Source: Candidatus Tepidiaquacellales bacterium UBA2330 (GTDB lineage: Bacteria; Bacteroidota; Ignavibacteria; Tepidaquicellales; Tepidaquicellaceae). Taken from it: a stretch of DNA of 42,813 bases. The DNA is taken from positions 1 to 42,813 of the forward strand of contig DDUU01000061.1 in NCBI GenBank assembly GCA_002344965.1. Direction: 5' to 3'. The notes below the pieces were generated by a model that made no database searches, was not told the origin of the DNA, and saw nothing but the letters and a program-made list of their open reading frames with translations. Below are positions 33,480 through 41,642 of this stretch, in pieces. A program made the position numbers and the translations under genes. Positions within the stretch are counted from its first letter, which is position 1. Each line of letters begins with the position of its first letter.

Positions 33480-34136
33480 TCAATTTCCAATAAGTGATTT
33501 CATCTTTTTTATAACTGCGCATTTGTCTTCAGAGTTAAATATTGAAGACCCGCACACAAACATATCCGCACCTGCATCTGAAATTGATTTTATATTCGTC
33601 AGATCAACTCCTCCGTCCACTTCGATTTCTGTATTGTAACCGTTCTTTATGATAATTTCTTTTAATTCACCTATCTTCCTTAATGTATTTTCAATGAACT
33701 TCTGTCCGCCGAATCCGGGATTCACGCTCATAAGTAAAACGTAATCAGCGTTATATAAAACATTTTCCAGAGAAGATACCGGGGTTGCCGGATTCAGTAC
33801 AGCACCGGCTTTAATACCGTGTGACTTTATCTGCTGCAGAACTCTGTCAAGATGATAATTATTTTCATAGTGAACGGAGATCATATCCGCTCCAGCTTTA
33901 TAAAATTCATCAATAAAATTCTCAGGATTTTCTATCATAAGATGCACATCAAGAGGCAGGTCAGTAACTTTGTTTACGTCGGAAATTACCTTAGGACCAA
34001 AGCTGATATTCGGAACGAATCTTCCGTCCATTATATCACAGTGAATCATATCAGCTCCGCAGGACTCTGCTTCTCTGATCTCTTCACCGAGTCTGGAAAA
34101 ATCCGCTGAAAGTATAGACGGAAGAATTTTTTTCAT
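33480..34136 (-). CDS. rpe: Ribulose-phosphate 3-epimerase
   Basis: A 218-residue TIM-barrel enzyme interconverting ribulose-5-phosphate and xylulose-5-phosphate in the pentose phosphate pathway. Motifs in order: P-S-I-L-S-A-D-F (6-13), the metal-binding C-D-I-M-D-G-R-F-V-P-N (34-44), L-D-V-H-L-M-I (62-68), the V-N-P-G-F-G-G-Q-K-F loop and E-V-D-G-G-V. Length is typical. It is 15 nt after the PASTA protein gene, recalling the PASTA kinase-rsgA-rpe order of Gram-positives, but the kinase is missing here. Confidence 0.97.
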   Translation of the reverse strand: MKKILPSILSADFSRLGEEIREAESCGADMIHCDIMDGRFVPNISFGPKVISDVNKVTDLPLDVHLMIENPENFIDEFYKAGADMISVHYENNYHLDRVLQQIKSHGIKAGAVLNPATPVSSLENVLYNADYVLLMSVNPGFGGQKFIENTLRKIGELKEIIIKNGYNTEIEVDGGVDLTNIKSISDAGADMFVCGSSIFNSEDKCAVIKKMKSLIGN

Positions 34137-34151
34137 ACCGGATATTTATTA

Positions 34152-35120
34152 TTAATTCGGATCAGAATCATCCGCGTTATTATCATTCTTTTTACCGGGA
34201 TTATCTGTTTTCGGTGTTTCCTTTTTTACTTTATCGTCTTTTTCCTTATCGGGTTTGGTTACAGACGGTTTATCGCTTTTATCCGCGCCGTCATCTTTTT
34301 TGATAAGAGGTTTTTCTTTCATAACATCTGGATCATTTCCCTCATCAGAATCCTTTACATTTGCATTGCCGTCCGGATCGTCTTCAAGAATTTCTGTCTG
34401 CTCAATGACTTTTTTCCTTGCTACAAAAATATCAACTGCAGTATTTTCATTTGCAGATTTATCCTGTTTGGGATACTGATCCACTATCTGTCCTGCCGGA
34501 ACATTGTTGTTCGTCTGATATGTGATCTTACCGATCTTTAATTTACTGTCTGTAATAATTTTCTTGGCTTCCTCCAGAGATTTACCTACTAAACTCGGCA
34601 CCTTCAGATCGCCGATCTGCGGACCGTCGCTTAATATAAGATCTAATTTCGTATTCCTTTTTACTTTACTACCGGGCTGAATAATCTGTGAAATTACAAC
34701 ATCTTCGGGAAATTCCTGTGTCGGTTTTCTTACCGTCTCGCCGAGTTTGAGACCTCTCTGCTCCAGCGTGAACTTAGCATCTCTGAGAGACTTTCCCTTA
34801 AGATTCGGGACTTCTGAAAGCTGTTCACCGCCGCTTATGGTTACGTATATTCTTCTGCCGTATTTTACAGTTGCATCCGGAGGCGGATTCTGATCCAGTA
34901 TCATACCTATCTGAATATTTTCATCATACTTTATATCTCCCTGTATAATTTCAAGTCCCGCGTCTTCTATTATTTTTTTCGCTTCAATGTAGTTACTGCC
35001 AATAACCTTAGGCGTAATTACTGTATCAGAATGCTTCACATAAAGCGGCATCAGCACATAATTGATCAGCAGGAAAAATCCTACAATAATCCCTGTGAAT
35101 ATTAATAATTTTTTAAGCAT
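34152..35120 (-). CDS. PASTA-domain membrane protein without kinase domain
   Basis: A 322-residue protein: a short cytoplasmic start, one membrane helix (about 4-24), then three extracytoplasmic PASTA repeats (about 32-97, 100-168, 171-236), each with the K-x-x-x-E-A-K-K/A-x-x-x-L-x motif and the G-x-x-x-x-Q-x-P-x-x-G/D turn (for example I-L-D-Q-N-P-P-P-D-A). A low-complexity tail rich in Lys, Asp and Pro closes it (about 245-322). PASTA repeats sense peptidoglycan or beta-lactams in kinases and PBPs, but the kinase half is absent. It lies 46 nt after the T9SS gene and 15 nt before rpe. A structural or sensory cell-wall role is inference. Confidence 0.87.
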   Translation of the reverse strand: MLKKLLIFTGIIVGFFLLINYVLMPLYVKHSDTVITPKVIGSNYIEAKKIIEDAGLEIIQGDIKYDENIQIGMILDQNPPPDATVKYGRRIYVTISGGEQLSEVPNLKGKSLRDAKFTLEQRGLKLGETVRKPTQEFPEDVVISQIIQPGSKVKRNTKLDLILSDGPQIGDLKVPSLVGKSLEEAKKIITDSKLKIGKITYQTNNNVPAGQIVDQYPKQDKSANENTAVDIFVARKKVIEQTEILEDDPDGNANVKDSDEGNDPDVMKEKPLIKKDDGADKSDKPSVTKPDKEKDDKVKKETPKTDNPGKKNDNNADDSDPN

Positions 35121-35166
35121 GAGTTAAATTAATAATATGAATTCTGAAATGAAATGATAATTGATG

Positions 35167-36195
35167 TTACTTTATGAAATGCATTCTGATAACGCCTGCT
35201 GTTCCGTTTTGCTCAAGGGTAAGAAAATACATACCTGAAGAAAGATCCTTTGGTATCCACTGAAAGGAATAAAAACCAGCATTCATATTTTTGTGAAACT
35301 CCGAATATACATTCTGACCGAGGACGTTTCTGATTATTATGCTAACATCGCCACTTTTACTAAGATCGAAATTAATTTTAGTGGAAGGATTAAAGGGATT
35401 GGGAAAATTCTGACTGAGACTGAACTCACTCGGAATCTCGACACCGGTCTGAGAAATTCCAACCGGCTGTCCGATTAGATTAAAAACAATGTTATTGATA
35501 AGATTCTTGGCATCGCTTTTATTTCTGATGTTTGTATAAGAAAAAAATAAGTTTATAATCTGCGGATCTTCGGTATCGGGAAATGCTAATATTCCTGCTT
35601 TGTCCGGATGCTGCGTAAATTTAAAAAATAGTATTGCAAACTCACTCTTCAGACATATATCCATATCCGCAGGAATTGAATAATCAACTTCAAGAGTGTG
35701 ATTCAGAATATTCGGAAACAGCGCAAGCGATGAATTTATATTATCATCAGTTATTCTTAACTCACCTCCGTTATCACCGTGCCAGCTGTCAATTTTCAGC
35801 GCCTTACTTTTGAAGGAAGGATACTCCGGAAAAATGTCCGATACATATCCGGTCTGACCGCCTTCTACCACTAACTTTCCGCCTGCTTTTATATAATTCT
35901 GAATTATAAACCTCATGTAGTTATTGCTGCAAGGAAATAAATTCGAACCGGTGGATAATATTACAAGTCTGTGATCATTCAGTATTTCAGGAGTAACAAG
36001 GTCAGGAGATATCAAATCAATATTATAACCCGACTGCTGTAGATCGGTTCTTATGCGCTCGGAAGAAGTCTCATTATCATTTGCAATTAAGAGAATATCA
36101 GTAAGTCGCGAGAAATTACCGTACTTCTGTATCCCCGCTCCTGCGGACATGAATACAATAAACCACAGAATAATCAACCTCAATGTTTTATTCAT
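35167..36195 (-). CDS. Secreted protein with GATase-like N-terminal domain and T9SS sorting domain
   Basis: A 342-residue extracellular protein. Signal peptide about 1-21 (TLRLIILWFIVFMSAG, cleaved before Q-K-Y-G). Residues 30-140 look like a glutamine-amidotransferase/ThuA-type Rossmann domain: D-I-L-L-I-A-N-D, a helix, R-L-V-I-L-S-T-G-S and A-G-G-K-L-V-V-E-G-G-Q-T-G-Y. No obvious Cys-His-Glu triad. The last 85 residues are a T9SS CTD with S-Q-N-F-P-N-P-F-N-P-S-T-K-I and a final H-F-I-K. It heads the minus-strand run that continues into the PASTA gene; its promoter lies in 36196-36280. Confidence 0.82.
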   Translation of the reverse strand: MNKTLRLIILWFIVFMSAGAGIQKYGNFSRLTDILLIANDNETSSERIRTDLQQSGYNIDLISPDLVTPEILNDHRLVILSTGSNLFPCSNNYMRFIIQNYIKAGGKLVVEGGQTGYVSDIFPEYPSFKSKALKIDSWHGDNGGELRITDDNINSSLALFPNILNHTLEVDYSIPADMDICLKSEFAILFFKFTQHPDKAGILAFPDTEDPQIINLFFSYTNIRNKSDAKNLINNIVFNLIGQPVGISQTGVEIPSEFSLSQNFPNPFNPSTKINFDLSKSGDVSIIIRNVLGQNVYSEFHKNMNAGFYSFQWIPKDLSSGMYFLTLEQNGTAGVIRMHFIK

Positions 36196-36615
36196 AACTG
36201 ATATTTAAATAATGTAATGAAATTAATTTTTAAACATAATATATTTTTCAGTCAGAATTTTTAAACGTGCTCCCTATATCTACAGATAATTTTGAATTTA
36301 AAATTTAAGAGAAATTACAAAAGGAATTCCGGCAATTTTTCATTAGCAGAGATTTTTCTTTGGAACTTTATTTTGATCTGTCAAAAAAATGTACTATAAA
36401 AGCAATACAACTTTAATATTAAAACTAAACGTTTTGGGCAGATATGCATCGAGATAATTCTTTTTTTCATGATTACACTTTTCAAAAAATGAATGTAAAA
36501 AGCGGCTTTACTTTGAATTTAATTTTAAAAGTTTAAGAAAAGCGGGAATGAATTTCATTTTTTATCAATTCAATTTGGAAAAGTATTTTATTAATTTCAT
36601 AAAAAATAAAAAATC
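36196..36615. other. Divergent intergenic region, holding repeat copy A
   Basis: It separates the T9SS gene (minus) from yajQ (plus) and should hold both promoters. Positions 36288-36443 are one copy of a repeat also found at 40476-40627. The rest is AT-rich without a reading frame worth calling. Confidence 0.55.
36288..36443 (+). repeat. Dispersed intergenic repeat, copy A
   Basis: About 155 bp that aligns with 40476-40627 in the same orientation, with few gaps and by eye about 80-85% identity. Shared blocks are TTTTGATCTGTCAAAA, ACTATAAAAGCAATA and TTAAAACTAAACGTTTTG. Non-coding in all frames seen. Confidence 0.75.
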
Positions 36616-37113
36616 ATGGCAAATCAGTTTTCATTTGATATAGTATCGGAAGTAGATCTTCAGGAACTTGACAACGCGATCAATCAGGCGTTAAAAGAAA
36701 TTATACAGCGGTATGATTTTAAAGGAAGTAAAAGTGAGATTACTTTCAACAAAAAAGACAAAGCGCTTAACGTGATTTCGGATGATGAATACAAAATGAA
36801 ATCGGTGATAGACATACTCCAGAATAAATTGATCAAGCGGGGTATTTCCATAAAAGCGCTGAAATACGGGAAAGTGGAACCGGCTGCAGGCAATACTGTG
36901 CGTCAGGAGATAAAGCTTCAGCAGGGTATTGAAAAAGAAGATGCGAAATATATTGTGAAACTGATTAAGGAAAGCAAGCTGAAAGTTCAGGCGACCATTC
37001 AGGATGAGCAGGTCAGGGTTTCAGGAAAAGATAAGGATGATCTTCAGGCGGTTATGAATTTACTGAGAGCAAAAGATCTCGAATTCGCCCTTCAGTTTAC
37101 AAATTACAGATAA
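36616..37113 (+). CDS. yajQ: YajQ-family nucleotide-binding protein
   Basis: A 165-residue protein of the YajQ (UPF0234) family. Residues show the family pattern S-F-D-I-V-S-E-V-D near the start, R-Y-D-F-K-G-S (32-38), and the C-terminal L-R-A-K-D-L-E-F-A-L-Q-F-T-N-Y-R. The fold is two ferredoxin-like domains. Members are reported to bind cyclic di-GMP in Xanthomonas and RNA or nucleotides elsewhere, so the exact role here is open. Single gene with its own leader and a terminator immediately after the stop. Confidence 0.94.
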   Translation: MANQFSFDIVSEVDLQELDNAINQALKEIIQRYDFKGSKSEITFNKKDKALNVISDDEYKMKSVIDILQNKLIKRGISIKALKYGKVEPAAGNTVRQEIKLQQGIEKEDAKYIVKLIKESKLKVQATIQDEQVRVSGKDKDDLQAVMNLLRAKDLEFALQFTNYR

Positions 37114-37116
37114 AAA

Positions 37117-37147
37117 AAAGCCGCGGGAAAATGATTCCTGCGGCTTT
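37117..37147. terminator. Bidirectional rho-independent terminator between yajQ and rlpA
   Basis: AAAGCCGCGGGAA (37117-37129) pairs with TTCCTGCGGCTTT (37135-37147), with one G-U pair and a 5-nt loop. Poly-A on the left provides the U-run for the minus-strand gene. Confidence 0.9.
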
Positions 37148-37153
37148 AACTTA

Positions 37154-38083
37154 TTATGAACCTATCTTTAATATCTTCATCTTTAAATCTTCATCGATAG
37201 CGAATAGCTTCTTAATATCTTCGTTTGTGCTTTCCAAAGTTTCGTAGTTTCCGACATATACTTTGTAATATGTCTTTTCTTTACCTACTACTTCTTCAAG
37301 AAAGATAGTGTTGAAGTTTTCTGATTCAAGTTTTGTAACCAATTGGTCTGCGCTTTCAGCATCGGCTAACCTTGCAACCTGTATAGTGAAACCTTTGATG
37401 AATCTGATTTTTTTAGTTACATCAAAGTAATTATAGCTGCTGTTATCCGCCACTTCCTGATAAATCTTTGTATCGACAAGATCGACATCAGATGTTAATA
37501 CTTTTATTTTTAGTTTGGAAGAATTGAACAGTAAGTTTAATTCGTTCCTTGTTAAAGTATAATCTGATCTTTGTTCTGAATTTTCCGGAAACTGAACGAA
37601 TATTTTCGAGTTCACCGGGAATTCATCTTCAAAGAGATTGACTTGTGAGTTTTTAAGTTCACTTTCGGTTTCTTCCTCTTCTTCTTCAGGATTGTAAATT
37701 TCAATCCTGACAGGAGCGAGTCCGTCCATGCCTATTTCCATTTTTGCCGCTTTAGAAAGGTCAATTATTCTGCCTCTGATAAAGGGTCCCCTGTCATTGA
37801 TTCTCACAACGACAGACATATCATTTGAAAGATTTATTACTTTCACTAATGTGTTGAAGGGTAAGGTTTTGTGAGCTGCCGTCAATTCATGAGTGTCAAA
37901 CCGCTCTCCATTAGCGGTCTTTCTTCCCTGAAATCCTGGGCCGTACCACGAAGCCTCACCTTCCTGGGTAAAGCCGGGGTCAATGTCTCTTGTCTTTGCA
38001 ATGATATCAGAATCATGCGTCCAATTGATTAAGTTAATTAAAACTAATGCGAATATTAATCTCGCAGCAATTTTAACGTTCAA
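37154..38083 (-). CDS. rlpA: RlpA-family septal lytic transglycosylase-like protein with SPOR domain
   Basis: Read from the TTG at 38083 the product has 309 residues, with an N-terminal hydrophobic stretch (K-I-A-A-R-L-I-F-A-L-V-L-I-N-L-I) as signal/anchor. The RlpA double-psi beta-barrel follows: G-E-A-S-W-Y-G-P-G-F-Q-G-R-K-T-A-N-G-E-R-F, L-T-A-A-H-K-T-L-P-F, and I-N-D-R-G-P-F with I-D-L-S-K-A-A. The last ~80 residues are a SPOR domain that binds denuded peptidoglycan at the septum. An acidic linker (E-E-E-E-E-T-E) lies between. The longest frame starts at GTG 38125; TTG is chosen because AGGAGA lies 6 nt before it. Gene alone, with a shared terminator. Confidence 0.9.
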   Translation of the reverse strand: MNVKIAARLIFALVLINLINWTHDSDIIAKTRDIDPGFTQEGEASWYGPGFQGRKTANGERFDTHELTAAHKTLPFNTLVKVINLSNDMSVVVRINDRGPFIRGRIIDLSKAAKMEIGMDGLAPVRIEIYNPEEEEEETESELKNSQVNLFEDEFPVNSKIFVQFPENSEQRSDYTLTRNELNLLFNSSKLKIKVLTSDVDLVDTKIYQEVADNSSYNYFDVTKKIRFIKGFTIQVARLADAESADQLVTKLESENFNTIFLEEVVGKEKTYYKVYVGNYETLESTNEDIKKLFAIDEDLKMKILKIGS

Positions 38084-38089
38084 AGTGTA

Positions 38090-38095
38090 TCTCCT
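38090..38095 (-). promoter_or_regulatory. Shine-Dalgarno site supporting TTG start of rlpA
   Basis: AGGAGA-TACACT-TTG on the minus strand. It lies inside the longer reading frame that begins with GTG at 38125, so it argues for the shorter protein. Confidence 0.65.
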
Positions 38096-38125
38096 ATTTA
38101 GTTTATAAATGAGTTTGTGAAGCAC

Positions 38126-38456
38126 ACTCTCAGAGCTGTTAGGTCAGCTCAAAATCTAACTTAATCACATTGATATATTAAAGAACGATATAATATATAT
38201 TTGGATCTTTGTAAAATTGAATGGTTAATATAGCCATAATGATCCTAAAGTTCAAACTACTTTTTTGAGGACAGCCGGAAAAATTCAGGTGTGCTTATAA
38301 CTGTATACCGGGTATAAAATTGTAAATAAATTTTCATACCGTGTTAAATTAATATAAGTATGTTTTAGAAAGCAGAGACGTAAAAATCAGTGATGAAATG
38401 CTTTTTCCGACAAATTCAAACAATTAACTGTCATTTGTCAATATTCATTTGTCATT
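38126..38456. other. Intergenic region upstream of rlpA
   Basis: It contains the likely rlpA promoter. Near the YCF48-type gene's stop the 10-mer TCATTTGTCA occurs twice (38431-38440 and 38445-38454). Nothing else convincing was seen. Confidence 0.45.
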
Positions 38457-39689
38457 TTATCTTATGAGAACCATCTTTCTGTTTTCTGTAAACCTCTCCG
38501 TAGCAAGTCTGTAAAAATAAATACCGCCCGATAATCCGTTTCCGTCAAATGTAACACTGTGATAACCGGAATTCACTTTACAGTTTATTAATTCTGCGAT
38601 TTTTTTACCTGCTGAATTATAAACTTCCAATGAAATATATTCACTTTCAGTAAGATAAAATTCTATTTTCGTAACAGGATTAAATGGATTTGGATAATTC
38701 TGATATAATGTAAATGTATAAGGTACATTTTCCTCCGGACTGCCGACAGCTGAAAGTCCTCCGTTAGTTGTTTTCAAAATTGTTCCGTTATCACCGGCTG
38801 CATATCCTGTTATACTGTCTGTTAAAAATACACACCTTAATGAAGAAGAGCCGCCGTTTTGATTTGTCCATGTCAGTCCCGCGTCAGTCGTCTTTAAGAT
38901 TAATCCGTTCTCACCGGCGCTGAATCCGGTATTTGATCCTGAAAAATCAATACTGTGCAGCTGGAGCGGAAAAAGCTGTGTAGTCCAGGTTTCGCCTCCG
39001 TCTGTTGTCTTTGAAATTCCGCCCTGCCCGTCAAAAACTCTTGAACTTGCAAATCCCGTGCTTGCTGTTATAAACTTTATACCGGATAAATTTCCTTCAT
39101 TGCCGTTCAGATAAAAATTTGAAAAGCTCCAGTTCACTCCGCCGTTTGTAGTTTTTGCAATGAAAGGCTGAAAAATAGTATTTACTCCTGAAGAGTAAGC
39201 GATCGTTTCTGAAAACATATCTGCTCCGTAGTAAGTAACCAGAAAACCGTTCTCAGCAACCGTCCAGTTACGTCCTGAATTAGACGAATAAAGCAACGTT
39301 CCGCCCGAACCCGAACATACGCCACGTGAGTTAACAAACGATACAGCGCGGAGATTATCCGTAACGCCGCTCGCTGCAGTGATCCAGCTCACTCCGGCAT
39401 TTTCCGTAAAAATAATCACACCATCATCAGCACACACAACTCCCGAGTCGGCATTGAAAAAGTAAATTGAATTTACATTCTGACTAATGCCTGTAGTGAC
39501 ATTGCTCCAGTTCATACCTCCGCTGGAAGTTCTGAGCATTTTACCGTTTTCCCCTGCCGCAAATCCAGTCTGCGAATTTACAAAACAGACAGTTCTGAGA
39601 TTCTCAGTTGTCCCGCTGGACTGTATAATCCACTGAGAGAATATAGTAGAGGGAATTATAGAAATTATAAAAAGGATTAATTTTTTCAA
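38457..39689 (-). CDS. Secreted YCF48-like beta-propeller protein with T9SS sorting domain
   Basis: A 410-residue protein with a signal peptide (M-K-K-L-I-L-F-I-I-S-I-I-P, cleaved at F-S-Q). About seven repeats of 45 residues follow the BNR/YCF48 pattern: L-R-T-V-C-F-V-N then T-G-F-A-A-G-E-N-G-K-M-L-R-T-S-S-G-G-M-N-W, repeated with K-T-T-D-G-G-E-T-W and K-T-T-D-A-G-L-T-W. It ends with a T9SS CTD (Y-Q-N-Y-P-N-P-F-N-P-V-T, S-G-G-I-Y-F-Y-R-L, K-M-V-L-I-R). YCF48 helps photosystem II assembly in cyanobacteria, but bacterial secreted homologues have unknown roles. The start is TTG at 39689, since no ATG precedes the signal peptide. Confidence 0.87.
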   Translation of the reverse strand: MKKLILFIISIIPSTIFSQWIIQSSGTTENLRTVCFVNSQTGFAAGENGKMLRTSSGGMNWSNVTTGISQNVNSIYFFNADSGVVCADDGVIIFTENAGVSWITAASGVTDNLRAVSFVNSRGVCSGSGGTLLYSSNSGRNWTVAENGFLVTYYGADMFSETIAYSSGVNTIFQPFIAKTTNGGVNWSFSNFYLNGNEGNLSGIKFITASTGFASSRVFDGQGGISKTTDGGETWTTQLFPLQLHSIDFSGSNTGFSAGENGLILKTTDAGLTWTNQNGGSSSLRCVFLTDSITGYAAGDNGTILKTTNGGLSAVGSPEENVPYTFTLYQNYPNPFNPVTKIEFYLTESEYISLEVYNSAGKKIAELINCKVNSGYHSVTFDGNGLSGGIYFYRLATERFTENRKMVLIR

Positions 39690-39756
39690 AACTAAATAAT
39701 TTTTTTAAATTTATTTATACTCGATTAGAGAAAATTCTGAAAAATTTCAATATACC

Positions 39757-40287
39757 TTACCTGTAAAACTCTTCCTCACTTATATTATCAGCGTCAAATT
39801 CATTATTCCTGTTACCCGAAATTACTTTTAAAATTAATTCATAACTCGGCAGCTGATATCCGTTTTGTAAATTAACTTTGTAAAAATCCAGATGGTCATT
39901 TCCTTCCTGATAATTTGCATCTCTTACAAACTTTGCATAACAATAATCTCCTTCAACTTTTTTACTCCAGTCATATCCGTAAGCGATTTTTAAATAGTAG
40001 ATTCCTTCCGGAATATTTTTAATTTCATACACGATGCCGCTTCTTATGAATACAGTGCGGATGCATTCATGCGTATTTGAATTTATTATTTTAATCACTA
40101 CGTCAGTCGCGCCGGTAGCATCTATTCTGAGAAAATTATCAAGAGATCTGTTATATAATGACGCACAGGATATACATTCAGGTTTTTCACCTGTATTAAT
40201 TTCAATTTTATAAAAGCTGTCACTGCTTTCCTGACTGAATAATGAAAAAGGTATTAACAATAATACTAATAAGTAAATATACTTCAT
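39757..40287 (-). CDS. Secreted protein of unknown function
   Basis: Read from the ATG at 40287 it has 176 residues with a signal peptide (M-K-Y-I-Y-L-L-V-L-L-L-I-P-F-S-L-F-S-Q). Longer starts at 40305 and 40353 would put charged residues before it. The mature region has a short C-x2-C pair (P-E-C-I-S-C-A-S), a beta-sandwich-like strand pattern (V-V-I-K-I-I-N, V-Y-E-I-K-N-I-P-E-G-I-Y-Y-L-K-I-A-Y-G) and an acidic C-terminus (D-N-I-S-E-E-E-F-Y-R). The middle resembles a carboxypeptidase-regulatory-like fold but I cannot name a family. It is 67 bp upstream of the YCF48-type gene on the same strand. Confidence 0.6.
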   Translation of the reverse strand: MKYIYLLVLLLIPFSLFSQESSDSFYKIEINTGEKPECISCASLYNRSLDNFLRIDATGATDVVIKIINSNTHECIRTVFIRSGIVYEIKNIPEGIYYLKIAYGYDWSKKVEGDYCYAKFVRDANYQEGNDHLDFYKVNLQNGYQLPSYELILKVISGNRNNEFDADNISEEEFYR

Positions 40288-40353
40288 AATTTTAAAATGA
40301 TTCATAATACCAATGCTGTCCAAATTATTTTTATATAAGAAAATTTTTGTCAA

Positions 40354-40706
40354 ATTTATATTTTTTTACAGTTTTATATCAATCTATTTAGAAGACCCGC
40401 CTTTGATAAATTGCCGAAAGAATTCATGAGCAATTGCGTCAATAAAATTTCCCTGTTTGAGAAATTTGCGAAGCAAATTTTGAGTTGGAAATTTTAGAGC
40501 AATTGTAAAATGAATTCCGGCTATTTTTCATTACCGGAGATTTCTCTTTGTTTTCTTTTGATCTGTCAAAAGAAATTACTATAAAAGCAATATAACTTCA
40601 ATTTTAAAACTAAACGTTTTGAACAGATGTCTCATAATACATAAAAAAAATAATGTGTAATTATTAATTTTTTTTGAATTCAAAACAGAAAGTTACTTGC
40701 CGTCAA
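40354..40706. other. Intergenic region holding repeat copy B and a hairpin
   Basis: It carries an 8-bp perfect inverted repeat AAATTTGC-GAA-GCAAATTT (40462-40480), immediately followed by repeat copy B. No gene was seen. Confidence 0.55.
40476..40627 (+). repeat. Dispersed intergenic repeat, copy B
   Basis: It aligns with 36288-36443 in the same orientation. Its left end has AAATTTGC-GAA-GCAAATTT, which copy A lacks, so copy B may be the more complete form. No transposase or target-site duplication was found around it. Confidence 0.75.
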
Positions 40707-41642
40707 TTAATTTAAATTTTTTACACAATCATCCAGATATTTCTGAATTTGCTCTTCTTCATTCATCCTGACAATTTTCTTAACCCATTCTCCGGCTTTT
40801 ATCTGATAATCATTATACCTTATATTTTTTACAAAAACTTTTTCATTGGCTAACGCTGTAACGGTATTGAAAAGACTGTAAGCTGTTTCGCCAAGCTCTG
40901 CCGTATATTTCGCTTTAAGTTTTTCCATTATAGTCAAGAACTCTTCTTTCTGTTTATCAATGATTTTATAGTATCTTTCTGATACATCTTCTTTTTTAAA
41001 TTTTAATCTCAATATTTCCGCAGTTACCGGGATAAAATACTTTTCCTCTATTTTGATATTATATAGATTCTCCATGTAGTTGATGAAACTTTGTTCAGCT
41101 GATTTTAATTTTTCATAATTCATATCTTTTATCTTTAATATCTTCCTGCTGCTTATTTCATTTTTAAAATGATTAAAATTTAAACTGACAAATTCTCTTT
41201 CAAATATAACGCCGTTATCGCAAACCTTCCTGCAGAATCCAAGCTCGAATTTTAGCTTTCTTGATTTATTGTAACTGTTTGTGATCCTGATAAACGGAAC
41301 GTAAACTTCCTGACTACATATATTTAAAGTATAATTTCTGTTTATCAGATCTATATGGCAGTAAGATTTTGATAACGGTGATATGACATTGAAAACAATG
41401 AAATCATCATCATTTGAATTCGGAAACATTTCCCGGAATATTTCTTTACCGAATGCCAGAGCATCCTTATTCATTACAAGCGTATATCCCCCGCTTACAA
41501 CAGAATAAACTTTTTCCTCTCCGTCAATATTTGCTGTAACTGCAGAAAAATTGCTGAGTTTGTTATATCTTTTTTCCTTAAGATAAACCGGCTTAAGCTC
41601 TACAGGAAACATTAGCGGTTCTATGTTAGTATTTCTGCTCAT
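40707..41642 (-). CDS. DUF932-like protein, phage/plasmid-type accessory gene
   Basis: A 311-residue cytoplasmic protein. The central stretch Y-V-P-F-I-R-I-T-N-S-Y-N-K-S-R-K-L-K-F-E-L-G-F-C-R-K-V-C-D-N-G-V-I-F matches, from memory, the DUF932/TIGR03299 signature (I-x-x-N-S-Y-D-x-S-x-x-x-x-x-R-x-G-F-x-R-x-V-C-x-N-G). The C-terminal half is long and helical, rich in Lys and Glu. Members lie on phages and plasmids with unknown function. It stands alone, flanked by AT-rich gaps of over 300 bp, with no other mobile gene visible. Confidence 0.65.
   Translation of the reverse strand: MSRNTNIEPLMFPVELKPVYLKEKRYNKLSNFSAVTANIDGEEKVYSVVSGGYTLVMNKDALAFGKEIFREMFPNSNDDDFIVFNVISPLSKSYCHIDLINRNYTLNICSQEVYVPFIRITNSYNKSRKLKFELGFCRKVCDNGVIFEREFVSLNFNHFKNEISSRKILKIKDMNYEKLKSAEQSFINYMENLYNIKIEEKYFIPVTAEILRLKFKKEDVSERYYKIIDKQKEEFLTIMEKLKAKYTAELGETAYSLFNTVTALANEKVFVKNIRYNDYQIKAGEWVKKIVRMNEEEQIQKYLDDCVKNLN

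Noticed and set aside
36288..40627. Composite transposon bounded by the repeat pair
   Set aside because: The copies are diverged, direct, and carry no transposase or terminal inverted repeats; the genes between are ordinary (yajQ, rlpA), so a unit transposon is not supported.
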